This document shows, in pieces, positions 1 to 9,926 of a DNA stretch of 64,000 nucleotides. The stretch's first letter is position 1; every line of letters begins with the position of its first letter. Origin of the DNA: Alphaproteobacteria bacterium (lineage in GTDB: Bacteria; Pseudomonadota; Alphaproteobacteria; UBA2966; CAIVPW01). The DNA lies in assembly GCA_947481575.1 (NCBI GenBank), contig CANKGV010000007.1, positions 43,999-107,998 of the forward strand. Direction: 5' to 3'. The translations under genes were made by a program, and so were the position numbers. The notes beneath the pieces are model-generated. The model ran no database searches and was not told the DNA's origin. It saw only the letters and a program-made list of their open reading frames with translations.

Positions 1-742
1 CGACCACCGCCGACCGGCCCATCGCGCCGCTCCGGTTGGCTGCCACCAGGGCGGCACACGCGGCAGTGCCGCAGGCCTTGGTTTCGCCCGCGCCGCGTTC
101 CCATACGCGCAACTGAATTTCGTCTGGGCCGGTAATCTTGGCTAGGCTCACGTTGGTGCGTTCCGGGAACAGCGGGTGGTTTTCCAGCATGGGGCCGATC
201 GTAGCCAGATCGACCGCCCATGGGTTCTTCACCAGAAACACAATGTGCGGGTTACCGACGTTGACCCCCACGGCACCCCACAGCAGCGGGTCGCCGTTGG
301 GGTCGTTGGGATTGGCCACCTCAAGCTTGAGGTCGAGAGTGTCGCGCTCTTCCGATAGCGGAATGTCGCGCCAGCCGGTGCGGACCTCACCCATATCGAC
401 GGTGATCATGCCGCCGCCGCCATCGAAGGCGCCCAGCACACCGGCCTTGGTTTCGATGGTGCACTTGCTGGTCTTCCGCTCGTGCATGATCAGCTGGCCG
501 ACGCAGCGCGAGGCGTTGCCGCAGGCGGAAATCTCGCTGCCGTCCTGGTTGAAGAGCTGCATGAAGACGTCCGCCTTGGTCGAAGGCTTCATGACTACGA
601 TCTGGTCGCAGCCGATGCCGACGTGGCGGTCGCCCACCGCGCGGACCTCGATCGGGTCCAGGTCGAGGGGAGTCTGGCGGGCGTCGAACACGACAAAGTC
701 GTTGCCGAGGCCGTGCATCTTCATGAATACGCGATCGGTCAT
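1..742 (-). CDS. dapF: Diaminopimelate epimerase (3' end outside window)
   Basis: Converts LL- to meso-diaminopimelate in the cytoplasm for lysine and peptidoglycan synthesis. The first 247 residues are present, starting MTDRVFMKMHGLGNDF; the family is usually about 275-280 residues, so only the last part is lost beyond base 1. Both cofactor-independent racemase cysteines are visible, in SACGNASRC and in ERGAGETKACGTAACA. It diverges from ffh. ATG at 742 has no obvious Shine-Dalgarno and lies only about 10 bases from a good -10 box, so the mRNA may be leaderless. asd, another gene of the same pathway, is at 7649. Identification is secure. Confidence 0.95.
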   Translation of the reverse strand, partial: MTDRVFMKMHGLGNDFVVFDARQTPLDLDPIEVRAVGDRHVGIGCDQIVVMKPSTKADVFMQLFNQDGSEISACGNASRCVGQLIMHERKTSKCTIETKAGVLGAFDGGGGMITVDMGEVRTGWRDIPLSEERDTLDLKLEVANPNDPNGDPLLWGAVGVNVGNPHIVFLVKNPWAVDLATIGPMLENHPLFPERTNVSLAKITGPDEIQLRVWERGAGETKACGTAACAALVAANRSGAMGRSAVV

Positions 743-751
743 GGTGGGCGT

Positions 752-780
752 TATATAGGGGTGACCGGGTATCCCGTAAA
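752..780 (-). promoter_or_regulatory. Putative sigma-70 promoter of dapF
   Basis: Read on the minus strand: -35 TTTACG (780-775), 17-base spacer, -10 TATATA (757-752). Transcription would start near 745, almost at the dapF ATG at 742. Seen in sequence; function inferred. Confidence 0.45.
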
Positions 781-790
781 GCGCTGCGGC

Positions 791-820
791 TTGACCCTTG
801 GGCTTGGGCGCGCCTACATT
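791..820 (+). promoter_or_regulatory. Putative sigma-70 promoter of the ffh operon
   Basis: TTGACC at 791-796 and TACATT at 815-820 with an 18-base spacer, about 100 bases before the ffh start. It is a good match to the housekeeping consensus and would drive ffh-rpsP-rimM-trmD-rplS. It partly faces the dapF promoter. Confidence 0.45.
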
Positions 821-923
821 CCCGCCGATTTCGGTACGCTTTTGTGCCTGATGCCCCGAGGGGCGCCGCCAGTCCGCGAGTATTCGCGCGCTGGCGCTTC
901 AATCGTTTGGGAAGCCGCAACCC

Positions 924-2291
924 TTGTTCGACACGCTAAGCGCCCGTCTGGGTCAGGTCTTCGACAAGCTGCGCGGGCGCGGTGCGCTCAGCGAAGGCGA
1001 CGTCGACGAGGCCCTGCGTGAAGTGCGGGTGGCGCTGCTGGAAGCCGACGTTGCGCTGCCGGTTGTGAAGGATTTCTTGGCGCAGGTCCGCGAGCACGCG
1101 GTTGGCCAGGAAGTGATCCGTTCGGTCGCCCCGGCGCAGATGGTCATCAAGATCGTCTACGACCATCTGGTGAGTACCCTCGGCAGCGAAGCCGCGGGCA
1201 TCAACTTGGCGGCGCAACCGCCGGTGCCCGTATTGATGGTTGGCTTGCAGGGTTCCGGCAAGACCACGACCACCGCCAAGCTCGCGCTGCGTTTGCAGAA
1301 CGAGAACAAGAAGAAGGTGATGATGGCGTCGCTCGACGTCCATCGCCCCGCCGCCCAGGAGCAGTTGCGTGTCCTTGGCGAGCAGGCCGGCGTTGTCACC
1401 CTGCCGGTGATCGCCGGTCAGCAGCCGGTCGACATCGCCAAGCGTGCCATGGACGCTGCCCGTCTGCGCGGGTTCGACGTGGTGCTGCTAGATACCGCCG
1501 GGCGCCTCTCGATCGACGAAGCGTTGATGGCGGAAGCTTCGCTGGTGCGCACGGCCGTTCGCCCGTCTGAAGTATTGCTGGTCGCGGATGCGCTGACCGG
1601 CCAGGACGCTGTCACTACCGCGAAGGCATTCCACGCCCGGCTCGGCGTCACCGGCATCGTGCTGACCCGCGTCGATGGCGACTCCCGCGGCGGCGCCGCG
1701 CTGTCGATGCGCGCGGTTACCGGCGTGCCGATCAAGTTCCTCGGCGCCGGTGAAAAGCTGGATGCGCTGGAGCCGTTCTACCCGGACCGCATCGCCTCCC
1801 GCATTTTGGGGATGGGCGACATCGTCAGCCTGGTCGAAAAGGCCAAGGCAACGATCGACGAAGACGACGCGAAGAAGATGGAAGCCAAGCTGCTTGCCGG
1901 CAGCTTCGACATGGACGACTACGCCTCGCAAATCAAACAGATGCGCAAGATGGGCGGCCTCGACGGCGTGATGGCGATGTTGCCCGGCGTTGCCAAGGCC
2001 AAGGCGCAACTCGCCGCCGCCAACATCGACGACAAGCTGCTGGCGCGCCAGTTGGCGATCATCCAATCGATGACCAAGGAAGAACGCCGCAAGGTGAAGA
2101 TCCTCGACGCCTCGCGCCGCCGCCGCATCGCCGAAGGCTCCGGCACCTCGGTGCCGGAAGTGAACAAGGTGCTGAAGCAGCATCGGACCATGGCCGACAT
2201 GGTGAAGAAGATTGGCAAGCTGGGCCCCAAGGGATTGGCGCGCCACGGCTTGCCCGGGTTCCCCGGCACTGCCGGGTTCGGACGTAACTAG
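924..2291 (+). CDS. ffh: Signal recognition particle protein Ffh (SRP54)
   Basis: GTPase that binds 4.5S RNA and signal sequences of nascent membrane proteins and docks with FtsY. 455 residues, normal for the family. N domain about 1-90. G domain about 100-295 with P-loop GLQGSGKTTTTAKLA, DTAGR, TRVDGDSRGGAALS and GAGEK. The methionine-rich M domain follows, with the RNA-binding SGTSVPEVNK stretch near 400. The start is TTG at 924 (MFDTLSARLGQVF); no in-frame ATG lies upstream, and the family usually begins this way. First gene of the SRP/ribosomal run, 15 bases before rpsP. Confidence 0.97.
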   Translation: MFDTLSARLGQVFDKLRGRGALSEGDVDEALREVRVALLEADVALPVVKDFLAQVREHAVGQEVIRSVAPAQMVIKIVYDHLVSTLGSEAAGINLAAQPPVPVLMVGLQGSGKTTTTAKLALRLQNENKKKVMMASLDVHRPAAQEQLRVLGEQAGVVTLPVIAGQQPVDIAKRAMDAARLRGFDVVLLDTAGRLSIDEALMAEASLVRTAVRPSEVLLVADALTGQDAVTTAKAFHARLGVTGIVLTRVDGDSRGGAALSMRAVTGVPIKFLGAGEKLDALEPFYPDRIASRILGMGDIVSLVEKAKATIDEDDAKKMEAKLLAGSFDMDDYASQIKQMRKMGGLDGVMAMLPGVAKAKAQLAAANIDDKLLARQLAIIQSMTKEERRKVKILDASRRRRIAEGSGTSVPEVNKVLKQHRTMADMVKKIGKLGPKGLARHGLPGFPGTAGFGRN

Positions 2292-2306
2292 GAGAAGGAA
2301 GACGAC

Positions 2307-2678
2307 ATGGCGTTGAAGATCCGGATGTCGCGCGTCGGCGCGAAGAAGCGGCCGCAGTACCGCATCGTGGTGGCGGACGCTCGTTCGCCCCGCGACGGCA
2401 AGTTCCTGGAAAAGGTCGGGACCTACAACCCGATGCTGAAGGCAGATGACGCTGGCCGCGTGCTGCTCAACGAAGAGCGCATCAAGTACTGGCTGTCGAA
2501 CGGGGCGACCCCGTCTGAGCGCGTAGCGAAGTTCCTCGGCGCGGCCAAGATCATCGCCATGCCGGAGAACCGCAAGAGCGTCCAAAAGGCCCAGCCCAAG
2601 GCGAAGGCCCAGGAGCGCGCCAAGGCCGCAGCCGATGCCGCCGCCAAGGCGTCGGCCGAGCCGCCCGCCCAGAGCTAA
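2307..2678 (+). CDS. rpsP: 30S ribosomal protein S16
   Basis: Small-subunit ribosomal protein. Residues 1-80 carry the S16 core ([46 protein letters not shown]). At 123 residues it is longer than the E. coli protein because of an Ala/Lys-rich tail after about residue 90, which is common in alphaproteobacteria. A GGAGAAGGAAG Shine-Dalgarno precedes the ATG. It lies between ffh and rimM in the conserved order. Confidence 0.97.
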   Translation: MALKIRMSRVGAKKRPQYRIVVADARSPRDGKFLEKVGTYNPMLKADDAGRVLLNEERIKYWLSNGATPSERVAKFLGAAKIIAMPENRKSVQKAQPKAKAQERAKAAADAAAKASAEPPAQS

Positions 2679-2696
2679 CCTCTGCCCTCTCCGGCG

Positions 2697-3203
2697 ATGA
2701 CAGGGCGTGGGCGCCGGGTGTGCTTGGCTCGCATCGCCGGTTCACACGGGCTGCGCGGCGAGGTGCGCATCGACTCGTTCACGGAGGTGCCGGAGGACTT
2801 CGCGTCCTACGGCACCCTCACCGATGCGTCGGGCGCCATCGAATACAAGGTTAAAGGCCTGCGCGATGGAACGCGCGGGCTGATCGCCCGGATCGATGGC
2901 GTGAACGACCGCACCCAGGCCGACCTGATGCGCGGCACTGAGTTGTTCGTGCTGCGCGAACAGCTGCCGGAGCCGGACGAGGACGGCGAGTACTACCATG
3001 AAGACCTGATCGGCCTGCGCGTAGACCGCCCGGACGGTACCCAAGAAGGCACGGTCCATGCGGTCCACAACTTCGGCGCCGGCGACCTGCTCGAGATTGC
3101 TCGCCCGGGCACGAGTTCACGGCTTGTTCCCTTTACCGATGAAGCCGTGCCGGTCGTGGACCTAGCCGGTCGCCGGGTCGTGGTGGACTACCCCGATGAC
3201 TGA
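2697..3203 (+). CDS. rimM: Ribosome maturation factor RimM
   Basis: 16S rRNA processing factor for late 30S assembly. 168 residues: N-terminal RimM barrel with [15 protein letters not shown], then the PRC-barrel-like half with [11 protein letters not shown] and the hydrophobic end [14 protein letters not shown]. The stop overlaps the trmD start (ATGACTGA around 3196-3203), so the two are probably translationally coupled. Confidence 0.95.
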   Translation: MTGRGRRVCLARIAGSHGLRGEVRIDSFTEVPEDFASYGTLTDASGAIEYKVKGLRDGTRGLIARIDGVNDRTQADLMRGTELFVLREQLPEPDEDGEYYHEDLIGLRVDRPDGTQEGTVHAVHNFGAGDLLEIARPGTSSRLVPFTDEAVPVVDLAGRRVVVDYPDD

Positions 3204-3909
3204 GCCCTGGGCGGCGACCGTTCTCACGCTGTTTCCGGAGATGTTTCCGGGTCCGCTGGGCCTCTCGTTGGCCGGAACGGCCCTGGCGAACCGCCTGTGG
3301 GCATTGGAAACGGTGGACATCCGGGCGTTCGCGAGCGATAAACACGCCACCGTCGATGATGCGCCGTTTGGTGGCGGTCCCGGCATGGTAATGCGTGCGG
3401 ACGTGCTGGCGGCAGCGTTGGATGCCGTGCAGGCGCGATCGAAGGTGAGTGTGCCGGCGATTTATCTGTCGCCCCGCGGTCCGCGTCTGGACCAGCGCCG
3501 GGTGCAATCGTTGGCGGAAGGCCCAGGCGTAACCCTGGTCTGCGGGCGGTTTGAGGGCGTCGACGAGCGCGTCCTTGCGGCCCGGGGGCTGGAGGAGTTG
3601 AGCCTCGGCGATTTTGTTTTGTCCGGCGGCGAACCCGCTGCGATCGCAACGCTAGACGCGGTCGTGCGCTTGCTACCGGGAGTGATGGGCGACGCGGCCT
3701 CGCCGGTGGAAGAAAGTTTCGAACGGGGGTTGTTGGAATACCCCCACTACACCCGGCCGCGGGTGTGGGAAGGCCGCGAAGTTCCGGAGGTCCTGCTGTC
3801 GGGCAACCACCAGCAGATTCGAAACTGGCGCCAGTCGGAAGCAGAACGGGTTACGCGCGAACGCAGGGATGATCTCTGGCGCGCTTATCAGTCGAAGGCC
3901 AAGCAGTAA
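3196..3909 (+). CDS. trmD: tRNA (guanine-37-N1)-methyltransferase
   Basis: SPOUT methyltransferase that makes m1G37 in tRNAs reading CNN codons and prevents +1 frameshifting. 237 residues. Hallmarks include [25 protein letters not shown], the AdoMet-knot segment [14 protein letters not shown] and [10 protein letters not shown]. Overlaps the end of rimM by eight bases and lies 11 bases before rplS. Confidence 0.97.
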   Translation: MTEPWAATVLTLFPEMFPGPLGLSLAGTALANRLWALETVDIRAFASDKHATVDDAPFGGGPGMVMRADVLAAALDAVQARSKVSVPAIYLSPRGPRLDQRRVQSLAEGPGVTLVCGRFEGVDERVLAARGLEELSLGDFVLSGGEPAAIATLDAVVRLLPGVMGDAASPVEESFERGLLEYPHYTRPRVWEGREVPEVLLSGNHQQIRNWRQSEAERVTRERRDDLWRAYQSKAKQ

Positions 3910-3920
3910 GGAACAAGTCG

Positions 3921-4310
3921 ATGAACGTCCTGGAAGAGTTCAACAAGCGCCAAACCGACAAGCTGGTGGCCGCGCGCGCCGTGCCGGAGTTCGCTCCTGG
4001 CGACACCCTGCGCGTCAGCGTCCGCATCGTCGAAGGCGAGCGCGAGCGTACCCAGGCGTTTGAAGGCGTGTGCATCCTGCGCCGCAACCGCGGCCTGCAC
4101 TCCTCGTTCGCGGTGCGCAAGATTTCGTACGGCGAAGGCGTGGAACGCAACTTCCCGCTGTACTCGCCGGCACTCGCCGGGATCGAAGTTGTCCGCCGCG
4201 GCGAAGTCCGCCGCGCCAAGCTCTATTACCTCCGCGGCCTGTCCGGCAAACGCGCCCGTATTCGCGAGAAGCAGGACAACCGCGACGAAGGCACTACCGC
4301 CCAGGAGTAA
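3921..4310 (+). CDS. rplS: 50S ribosomal protein L19
   Basis: Large-subunit protein at the 30S/50S interface. 129 residues; the core matches L19 ([49 protein letters not shown]) with a short polar tail. Last gene of the ribosomal run. A 74-base gap to leuC holds an 8-bp inverted repeat (CGGGCCCC at 4315, GGGGCCCG at 4357) of unknown role. Confidence 0.97.
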   Translation: MNVLEEFNKRQTDKLVAARAVPEFAPGDTLRVSVRIVEGERERTQAFEGVCILRRNRGLHSSFAVRKISYGEGVERNFPLYSPALAGIEVVRRGEVRRAKLYYLRGLSGKRARIREKQDNRDEGTTAQE

Positions 4311-4384
4311 CCCCCGGGCCCCAGTAACCGTCGAACCCAATCGGGAGCGGTCCACAGGGGCCCGCCACCCGAGAGTTGGCCGCC

Positions 4385-5806
4385 ATGGCACAGAATCGCC
4401 CGTTGGCCCGCACGTTGTTCGACAAGATCTGGGACAGTCACGTCGTCTCTGCGGCGGCGGACGGGACCACGGTCCTGTACGTCGACCGCCATCTGGTCCA
4501 CGAAGTCACCAGCCCGCAGGCGTTTGAAGGCCTGCGGCTGGCGGGGCGCAACGTACGCCGCCCCGACGCGACGCTCGCCGTCGCCGACCACAACGTCCCG
4601 ACCACCGACCGCGCCCACGGCATCAAAGATCCGGAATCGCGGATCCAGGTCCAGACGCTCGCCGACAACTGCGCCGAATTCGGCATCGAGTACTTCTCGA
4701 TGGCCGATGTGCGGCAAGGGATCGTCCACATTGTCGGGCCTGAGCAGGGGATGACCCAGCCGGGCATGACCATCGTGTGCGGCGATTCCCACACCGCGAC
4801 CCATGGCGCGTTCGGCGCGCTGGCGTTCGGCATCGGCACGTCGGAAGTCGAGCACACCCTGGCGACCCAAACGCTGGTGCAGAAGCGCGCGAAGACGCTG
4901 CGCATCTCGGTCGATGGCGCCCTCGGCACCGGTGTCACGGCGAAGGATGTGATCCTCGCGATCATCGGCCGCATCGGCACCGCTGGTGCCACCGGCCACG
5001 TCATCGAATACGCCGGCTCGGTATTCCGCGGCCTCTCCATGGCCGGCCGCATGACCGTCTGCAATATGTCGATCGAGGCGGGCGCCCGCGCCGGCCTGAT
5101 CGCGCCCGACGACACGACCTTCCAGTACCTGTCCGGCCGCCCGATGGCGCCCCAGGGCGCCGCGTTCGACCGCGCCGTGTCCTATTGGCGCACCCTGCCG
5201 TCCGACGCGGATGCCAAGTTCGACCGCGACGTGTCGCTCACCGCCGCCGACATCGCACCGCAGGTCACTTGGGGTACCAGTCCCGAAGACGTGGTAGCGA
5301 TCACCGGCGCCGTGCCGGATCCGTCCAAGGAAGCGGACGCCGGCAAACGCGCCAAGATGATCCGCTCGCTGGAATACATGGACCTCAAGCCCGGCACGGC
5401 GATGACGGCGATTCCGGTGAGCCGGGTATTCATTGGCAGTTGCACCAACGCGCGCATCGAAGACCTGCGCGCCGCCGCCGCCGTCGCCAAGGACCGCCGA
5501 GTCGCCAACGGCGTCAGCGCCATGGTGGTACCCGGGTCCGGTCTAGTGAAGGCCCAGGCGGAAGCTGAAGGCTTGGACAAGATTTTCCTGGCCGCCGGCT
5601 TCGAATGGCGCGAGCCCGGGTGCTCCATGTGCCTAGCAATGAACGCCGATCGTTTGGAGCCGGGCGAACGCTGCGCGTCCACCTCCAACCGCAACTTCGA
5701 AGGCCGCCAGGGCCGCGGCGGCCGCACCCACCTGATGGGTCCGGAAATGGCCACGGCCGCTGCCGTAACCGGCACGCTCGCCGACGTTCGCGCGCTGCGC
5801 CGCTAA
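4385..5806 (+). CDS. leuC: 3-isopropylmalate dehydratase large subunit
   Basis: With LeuD it isomerises 2- to 3-isopropylmalate in leucine synthesis. 473 residues. Aconitase-family Fe-S ligands are visible in [11 protein letters not shown] and [11 protein letters not shown], and DHNVPTTDR and [12 protein letters not shown] mark the substrate region. ATG at 4385 is preferred over TTG at 4376 because GAGAG at 4371-4375 is suitably placed as a ribosome binding site. Heads leuC-leuD-leuB, with leuD nine bases on. Confidence 0.96.
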   Translation: MAQNRPLARTLFDKIWDSHVVSAAADGTTVLYVDRHLVHEVTSPQAFEGLRLAGRNVRRPDATLAVADHNVPTTDRAHGIKDPESRIQVQTLADNCAEFGIEYFSMADVRQGIVHIVGPEQGMTQPGMTIVCGDSHTATHGAFGALAFGIGTSEVEHTLATQTLVQKRAKTLRISVDGALGTGVTAKDVILAIIGRIGTAGATGHVIEYAGSVFRGLSMAGRMTVCNMSIEAGARAGLIAPDDTTFQYLSGRPMAPQGAAFDRAVSYWRTLPSDADAKFDRDVSLTAADIAPQVTWGTSPEDVVAITGAVPDPSKEADAGKRAKMIRSLEYMDLKPGTAMTAIPVSRVFIGSCTNARIEDLRAAAAVAKDRRVANGVSAMVVPGSGLVKAQAEAEGLDKIFLAAGFEWREPGCSMCLAMNADRLEPGERCASTSNRNFEGRQGRGGRTHLMGPEMATAAAVTGTLADVRALRR

Positions 5807-5815
5807 GGAACCGCT

Positions 5816-6424
5816 ATGGACAAGTTCACCACCCTGAGCGGCCCCGCCGCACCGCTGGCGATGGTCAATGTCGACACCGACATGATCATCCCGAAGCAGT
5901 TCTTGAAGACGATCAAGCGCACGGGCTTAGGGGTCCATCTGTTCGAAGAAATGCGCCGCACGCCGGACGGCAAGGAAATCCCCGGCTTCGTGCTGAACCG
6001 CGACCCGTGGCGCAACGCGAAGATCCTGATCGCCGGCCGCAACTTCGGCTGCGGGTCATCGCGCGAGCACGCGCCGTGGGCCCTGCGCGACTTCGGCATT
6101 CGCTGCATCATCGCGCCGTCGTTCGCCGACATCTTCTTCAACAACTGCTTCCTCAACGGAATGCTGCCGATCATCCTGCCCGAGGAAGAAATCGAGAAGC
6201 TGATGAAGGACGCCGAGCGTCCTGACTCCTGGTTTACCGTCGATCTGCCCAACCAGCGCATCGTGCGGTCGAACATCGCGGTGCCGTTCACCGTCGATCC
6301 GTTCCGCAAGGATTGCTTGATCAACGGATTGGACGAGATCGGCCAGACCCTGCAGCAGGCCGCCGCTATCGGCACGTTCGAGGCGGGCCAGAAGCAAACC
6401 CAGCCCTGGTTGTACCGGGCATGA
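5816..6424 (+). CDS. leuD: 3-isopropylmalate dehydratase small subunit
   Basis: Swivel-domain partner of LeuC. 202 residues, typical length. Contains [32 protein letters not shown] and the conserved small-subunit end. The stop overlaps the leuB start in an ATGA arrangement at 6421-6424. Confidence 0.96.
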   Translation: MDKFTTLSGPAAPLAMVNVDTDMIIPKQFLKTIKRTGLGVHLFEEMRRTPDGKEIPGFVLNRDPWRNAKILIAGRNFGCGSSREHAPWALRDFGIRCIIAPSFADIFFNNCFLNGMLPIILPEEEIEKLMKDAERPDSWFTVDLPNQRIVRSNIAVPFTVDPFRKDCLINGLDEIGQTLQQAAAIGTFEAGQKQTQPWLYRA

Positions 6425-7557
6425 GTGCGGCGAACTCCAAGTCCGCGTTAGGCACGATCCTGGCGCTGCCCGGCGACGGCATCGGCCCCGAAGTGGTGGC
6501 GGAAGCGCGCCGCGTCGCCGCGTGGCTGGCCGATACGCGCAGTGTCGCGTTCCAATTCATCGATGGCCTGGTGGGCGGCGCGTCCTATGAGGCGCACGGC
6601 GTCCCCCTGACCGACGAAACCATGCGCGTTGCGATGGAAGCCGATGCCGTGCTGTTGGGCGCGGTCGGCGGCCCCAAGTGGGACAAGCTGGAATTCAAGT
6701 TCAAGCCGGAGCGCGGCCTGCTGCGCCTGCGCAAGGACATGGACCTGTTCGCCAACCTGCGCCCGGCGATGGTCTACCCGGCGCTGGCCGAGGCTTCCAC
6801 GTTGAAGCCCGAGATCGTCGCCGGCCTCGACATCATGATCGTCCGCGAACTCACCGGCGGGGTGTACTTCGGCGAACCGCGCGGCATCACCGACATCGGC
6901 GGCGGCAACCGCCGTGGGATCAACACCCAGGTCTACACCACCCAGGAGATTCACCGGGTGGGACGCGTCGCGTTCGACATCGCCCGTGCCCGCGGCCGCA
7001 AGGTCTGTTCGGTTGAAAAGGCCAACGTGATGGAATCGGGTCTGTTGTGGCGCGAGGAAATCACCAAGCTGCACGCGGCCGAGTTTGCCGACGTAGCCCT
7101 CAGCCACATGTACGCGGACAACTGCGCCATGCAGCTTGTGCGCAACCCCAAGCAGTTCGACGTGATCGTCACGGACAACCTGTTCGGCGACATGCTGTCG
7201 GATGAAGCGGCACAGCTCACCGGCTCTCTCGGTATGCTGCCGTCGGCATCGCTTGGCGCCACGGACTCGTCGGGCAAGCGACGCGCCCTATACGAGCCCA
7301 TCCACGGCAGCGCGCCGGATATTGCCGGTCAAGGCATGGCCAACCCGCTGGCGACGATCCTGAGCTTCGCGATGCTGCTGCGCTATTCGTTCAACCGCGC
7401 GGTGGAAGCCGATTTGGTCGAGCAGGCGGTCGGCAACGTGCTGGAGCACGGCGTGCGCACGCGCGACATTCTGCAGCCCGGCAAGACGCTCGTGTCCACC
7501 AAGGCGATGGGCGATGCGGTGCTGGCGGAGCTGGAACGCCTGACTAAGACGCGCTGA
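6421..7557 (+). CDS. leuB: 3-isopropylmalate dehydrogenase
   Basis: NAD-dependent oxidative decarboxylation of 3-isopropylmalate to 2-oxoisocaproate. 378 residues. Motifs: [43 protein letters not shown], and [15 protein letters not shown] with the metal-binding aspartates; the NAD site is near [12 protein letters not shown]. The ATG overlapping the leuD stop is chosen over an earlier in-frame start inside leuD. A small GC hairpin (7605-7618) with only a short T run follows. Confidence 0.96.
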   Translation: MSAANSKSALGTILALPGDGIGPEVVAEARRVAAWLADTRSVAFQFIDGLVGGASYEAHGVPLTDETMRVAMEADAVLLGAVGGPKWDKLEFKFKPERGLLRLRKDMDLFANLRPAMVYPALAEASTLKPEIVAGLDIMIVRELTGGVYFGEPRGITDIGGGNRRGINTQVYTTQEIHRVGRVAFDIARARGRKVCSVEKANVMESGLLWREEITKLHAAEFADVALSHMYADNCAMQLVRNPKQFDVIVTDNLFGDMLSDEAAQLTGSLGMLPSASLGATDSSGKRRALYEPIHGSAPDIAGQGMANPLATILSFAMLLRYSFNRAVEADLVEQAVGNVLEHGVRTRDILQPGKTLVSTKAMGDAVLAELERLTKTR

Positions 7558-7648
7558 GTTCGAGCCGGCGCTGCCGCACGGACGGCCGCCGGGGACCAAG
7601 ATTGCCGCGCGTGCGCGGTTTGCGCCGTACCAACGGCAGGAGAGTGCT

Positions 7649-8680
7649 ATGGGTTATCGGGTAGTGGTCGTCGGTGCGACCGGCAACGTTGGACGCGAGA
7701 TGCTGAGCGTCCTGGATGAGCGCAAGTTCGAGGTATCGGACATCGCTGCGGTCGCGTCCTCGCGCTCCGTCGGCAAGGAAGTCTCGTTCGGCGATCACAC
7801 CCTCAAGGTCAAAGCGCTCGACGACTTTGACTTCAAGGGCTGGGACATCGGCCTGTTCTCGCCGGGGGCATCTGTTTCCGCGATCCACGGGCCGCGCGCC
7901 GCGGCGGCGGGGTGCGTGGTGATCGACAACACGTCCCACTTCCGCATGGACCCGGACATTCCCCTGGTGGTGCCGGAAGTGAACGCGGACGCCGTAAAGA
8001 TGGTCACCAAGCGCGGCATCATCGCGAACCCGAACTGCTCCACCATCCAGATGGTAGTGGCGCTGAAGCCCCTGCACGATAAGGCCAAGATCCGCCGCAT
8101 CGTCGTGTCGACGTACCAGTCCACCTCGGGCGCCGGCAACGAGGCCATGGATGAGCTGTTCAGCCAGACCAAGGGCATTTACGTCAACGACCCGATCGAG
8201 CCGAAGAAGTTCCCGAAGCAGATCGCGTTCAACGTGATTCCCCAGATCGACAAGTTTCTGGACGACGGCTACACGAAGGAAGAGTGGAAGATGGAGGTCG
8301 AGACCAAGAAGATCTTGGACCCCAAGATTCTGGTGACCGCCACGTGCGTGCGCGTACCCACGTTCATCAGCCACGCCGAGTCGATCAATGTCGAATTCCA
8401 CAGCCCAATGTCGGCCGCCGACGCTCGCGCGATTCTGCGCGAGGCCCCCGGCGTCATGGTGTTGGACGAGCACGAGCCCGGCGGCTATGCCACGCCGGTG
8501 GACGCCGCGGGTGAATCCGCAACATTCGTGAGCCGCATCCGCGACGACCACACGGTCGAGAACGGCCTCAACCTGTGGGTGGTCGCCGACAACCTGCGCA
8601 AGGGCGCCGCTCTCAACGCAGTGCAGATCGCCGAGCTGCTGGTCAACCGCAAGTTGCTCAAGTCGCAGCGGGCCGCATAG
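7649..8680 (+). CDS. asd: Aspartate-semialdehyde dehydrogenase
   Basis: NADPH-dependent reduction of aspartyl phosphate, the branch step to lysine/DAP, threonine and methionine. 343 residues. N-terminal nucleotide-binding GATGNVGREML, catalytic cysteine in NPNCSTIQ, and STYQSTSGAGNEAM. AGGAGAG seven bases before the ATG is a good ribosome binding site. It sits 91 bases after leuB and converges on the SGNH gene with only 14 bases between stops. Confidence 0.96.
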   Translation: MGYRVVVVGATGNVGREMLSVLDERKFEVSDIAAVASSRSVGKEVSFGDHTLKVKALDDFDFKGWDIGLFSPGASVSAIHGPRAAAAGCVVIDNTSHFRMDPDIPLVVPEVNADAVKMVTKRGIIANPNCSTIQMVVALKPLHDKAKIRRIVVSTYQSTSGAGNEAMDELFSQTKGIYVNDPIEPKKFPKQIAFNVIPQIDKFLDDGYTKEEWKMEVETKKILDPKILVTATCVRVPTFISHAESINVEFHSPMSAADARAILREAPGVMVLDEHEPGGYATPVDAAGESATFVSRIRDDHTVENGLNLWVVADNLRKGAALNAVQIAELLVNRKLLKSQRAA

Positions 8681-8694
8681 CCGAAACGCCGGCG

Positions 8695-9918
8695 CTATTG
8701 GCCGCGCGGCGCTGCGGCCATGTGCGGCAGGATCACCTGGCGCAATAGGTAGTCGGTCAGTTTGAGACCGCCGTCCCAGTTCAGGTGCCCGACATCCCAG
8801 TAGCGGGTTGGACCGATGACGTAGTCACGATCATCAGCTCCCAGGGTCGCCGGATCTTCCAGGTCAACCAACCGGAACCGGAGCCCCGTTGACGCAAGCT
8901 GTGCCAACGCGGTGTCGGCAATCTCCTGTTAGCGGCCCGGCAGGCGTTCAGCGTAGCGGACCGGACTTGCCATGGGCAGGCGCACCAGCACGACATCGGC
9001 ACCGGCTTCGCTCAAGCGGCCGATGACCCCGCGCATGGCCTCGACCGCGTCGGCGCACAGGGCCGGGGTATTCACGAGAAGGCCGGGGACGACGGTACTG
9101 ATTCCCCAGGCGCGGAGCCCATCCACATCGGCGACGATCGCCGCCGGGACGATGAGCGGATCATGGCGGCCCAGCACAACGCGCTGCACAAAGGAAGTCT
9201 CCACAACCTTGATCAGGTGGGCGCGGAAGTTGGACAGCTGGACCGCACCTGCAAACCGCTCTCGTATGGTCTTCGTCGGTTGCTGACCGGCGACCTGGCC
9301 GAACGCGCGGGTCATGTGCTCGGCGATCGGGGCGCAAAAGCGCTGATCGAATTCGTAATTCCCGAACCCGTAGAGGACCAACATGCCGGGCTCGATCCGC
9401 AGGGCGGCATCGCTCAGGCGGTCGAGCAGGAAGTTGGCAACACCAGGATTGTTGTTGCCCATGGTGAAGTCGATCAGCCGAACCTGGTTGTTGGTGGCGT
9501 CGAAGAACCGTTGGCGGTTCATCCCCATGAAGAACATCGAACTGCCGAGCATGACGACTTGGGGCGAGCGCTCTTGCCACAGATTCAGGCGCAGCCCCGG
9601 GGCCTCGCGCAACAGCACGCGCCGGGACCCCGTGTCGATGCGGGGCAGGGTGAACTCCGCTTCCTCGCTGTACGACAGCAGGTACCGGCCTGTTGCAAGG
9701 ACAGGGGCATAGGGGCCGTAGGCGTGGCTCAAGATGGCTTGGCCCTCGGGGGTCGCCGGGGCCACCAGGCCGTAGCGGTCGGTCTCGTATTCGATGACCG
9801 ATAGCTTGGCCGGACCCAAGGGTATCTGCCACTGCAAGAGACGCTCGGCGGTCAGCAGCGATCCGACCGCCAGCCCGCTGAGCAGCACGAATAGGAGAAT
9901 GAACAGCCGCGGTCCCAT
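8695..9918 (-). pseudogene. SGNH/AlgX-like O-acetylation partner protein, interrupted by an in-frame TAA
   Basis: One reading frame from ATG 9918 (MGPRLFILLFVLL, an N-terminal membrane anchor) to the stop at 8695, broken by TAA at 8929-8931. Before the stop lies a GDS-like block VVMLGSSMFFMGMN; after it the matching C-terminal block DVGHLNWDGG carries the likely catalytic Asp/His. Both halves of an SGNH active site are therefore present but separated. The gene starts just after the MBOAT gene stop, a pairing typical of exopolysaccharide or cell-wall O-acetylation (AlgI/AlgX, DltB/DltD-like). Either a recent pseudogene or a sequence error; residues on both sides look conserved in character. 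Confidence 0.7.
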
Positions 9919-9926
9919 GGCCCAGT

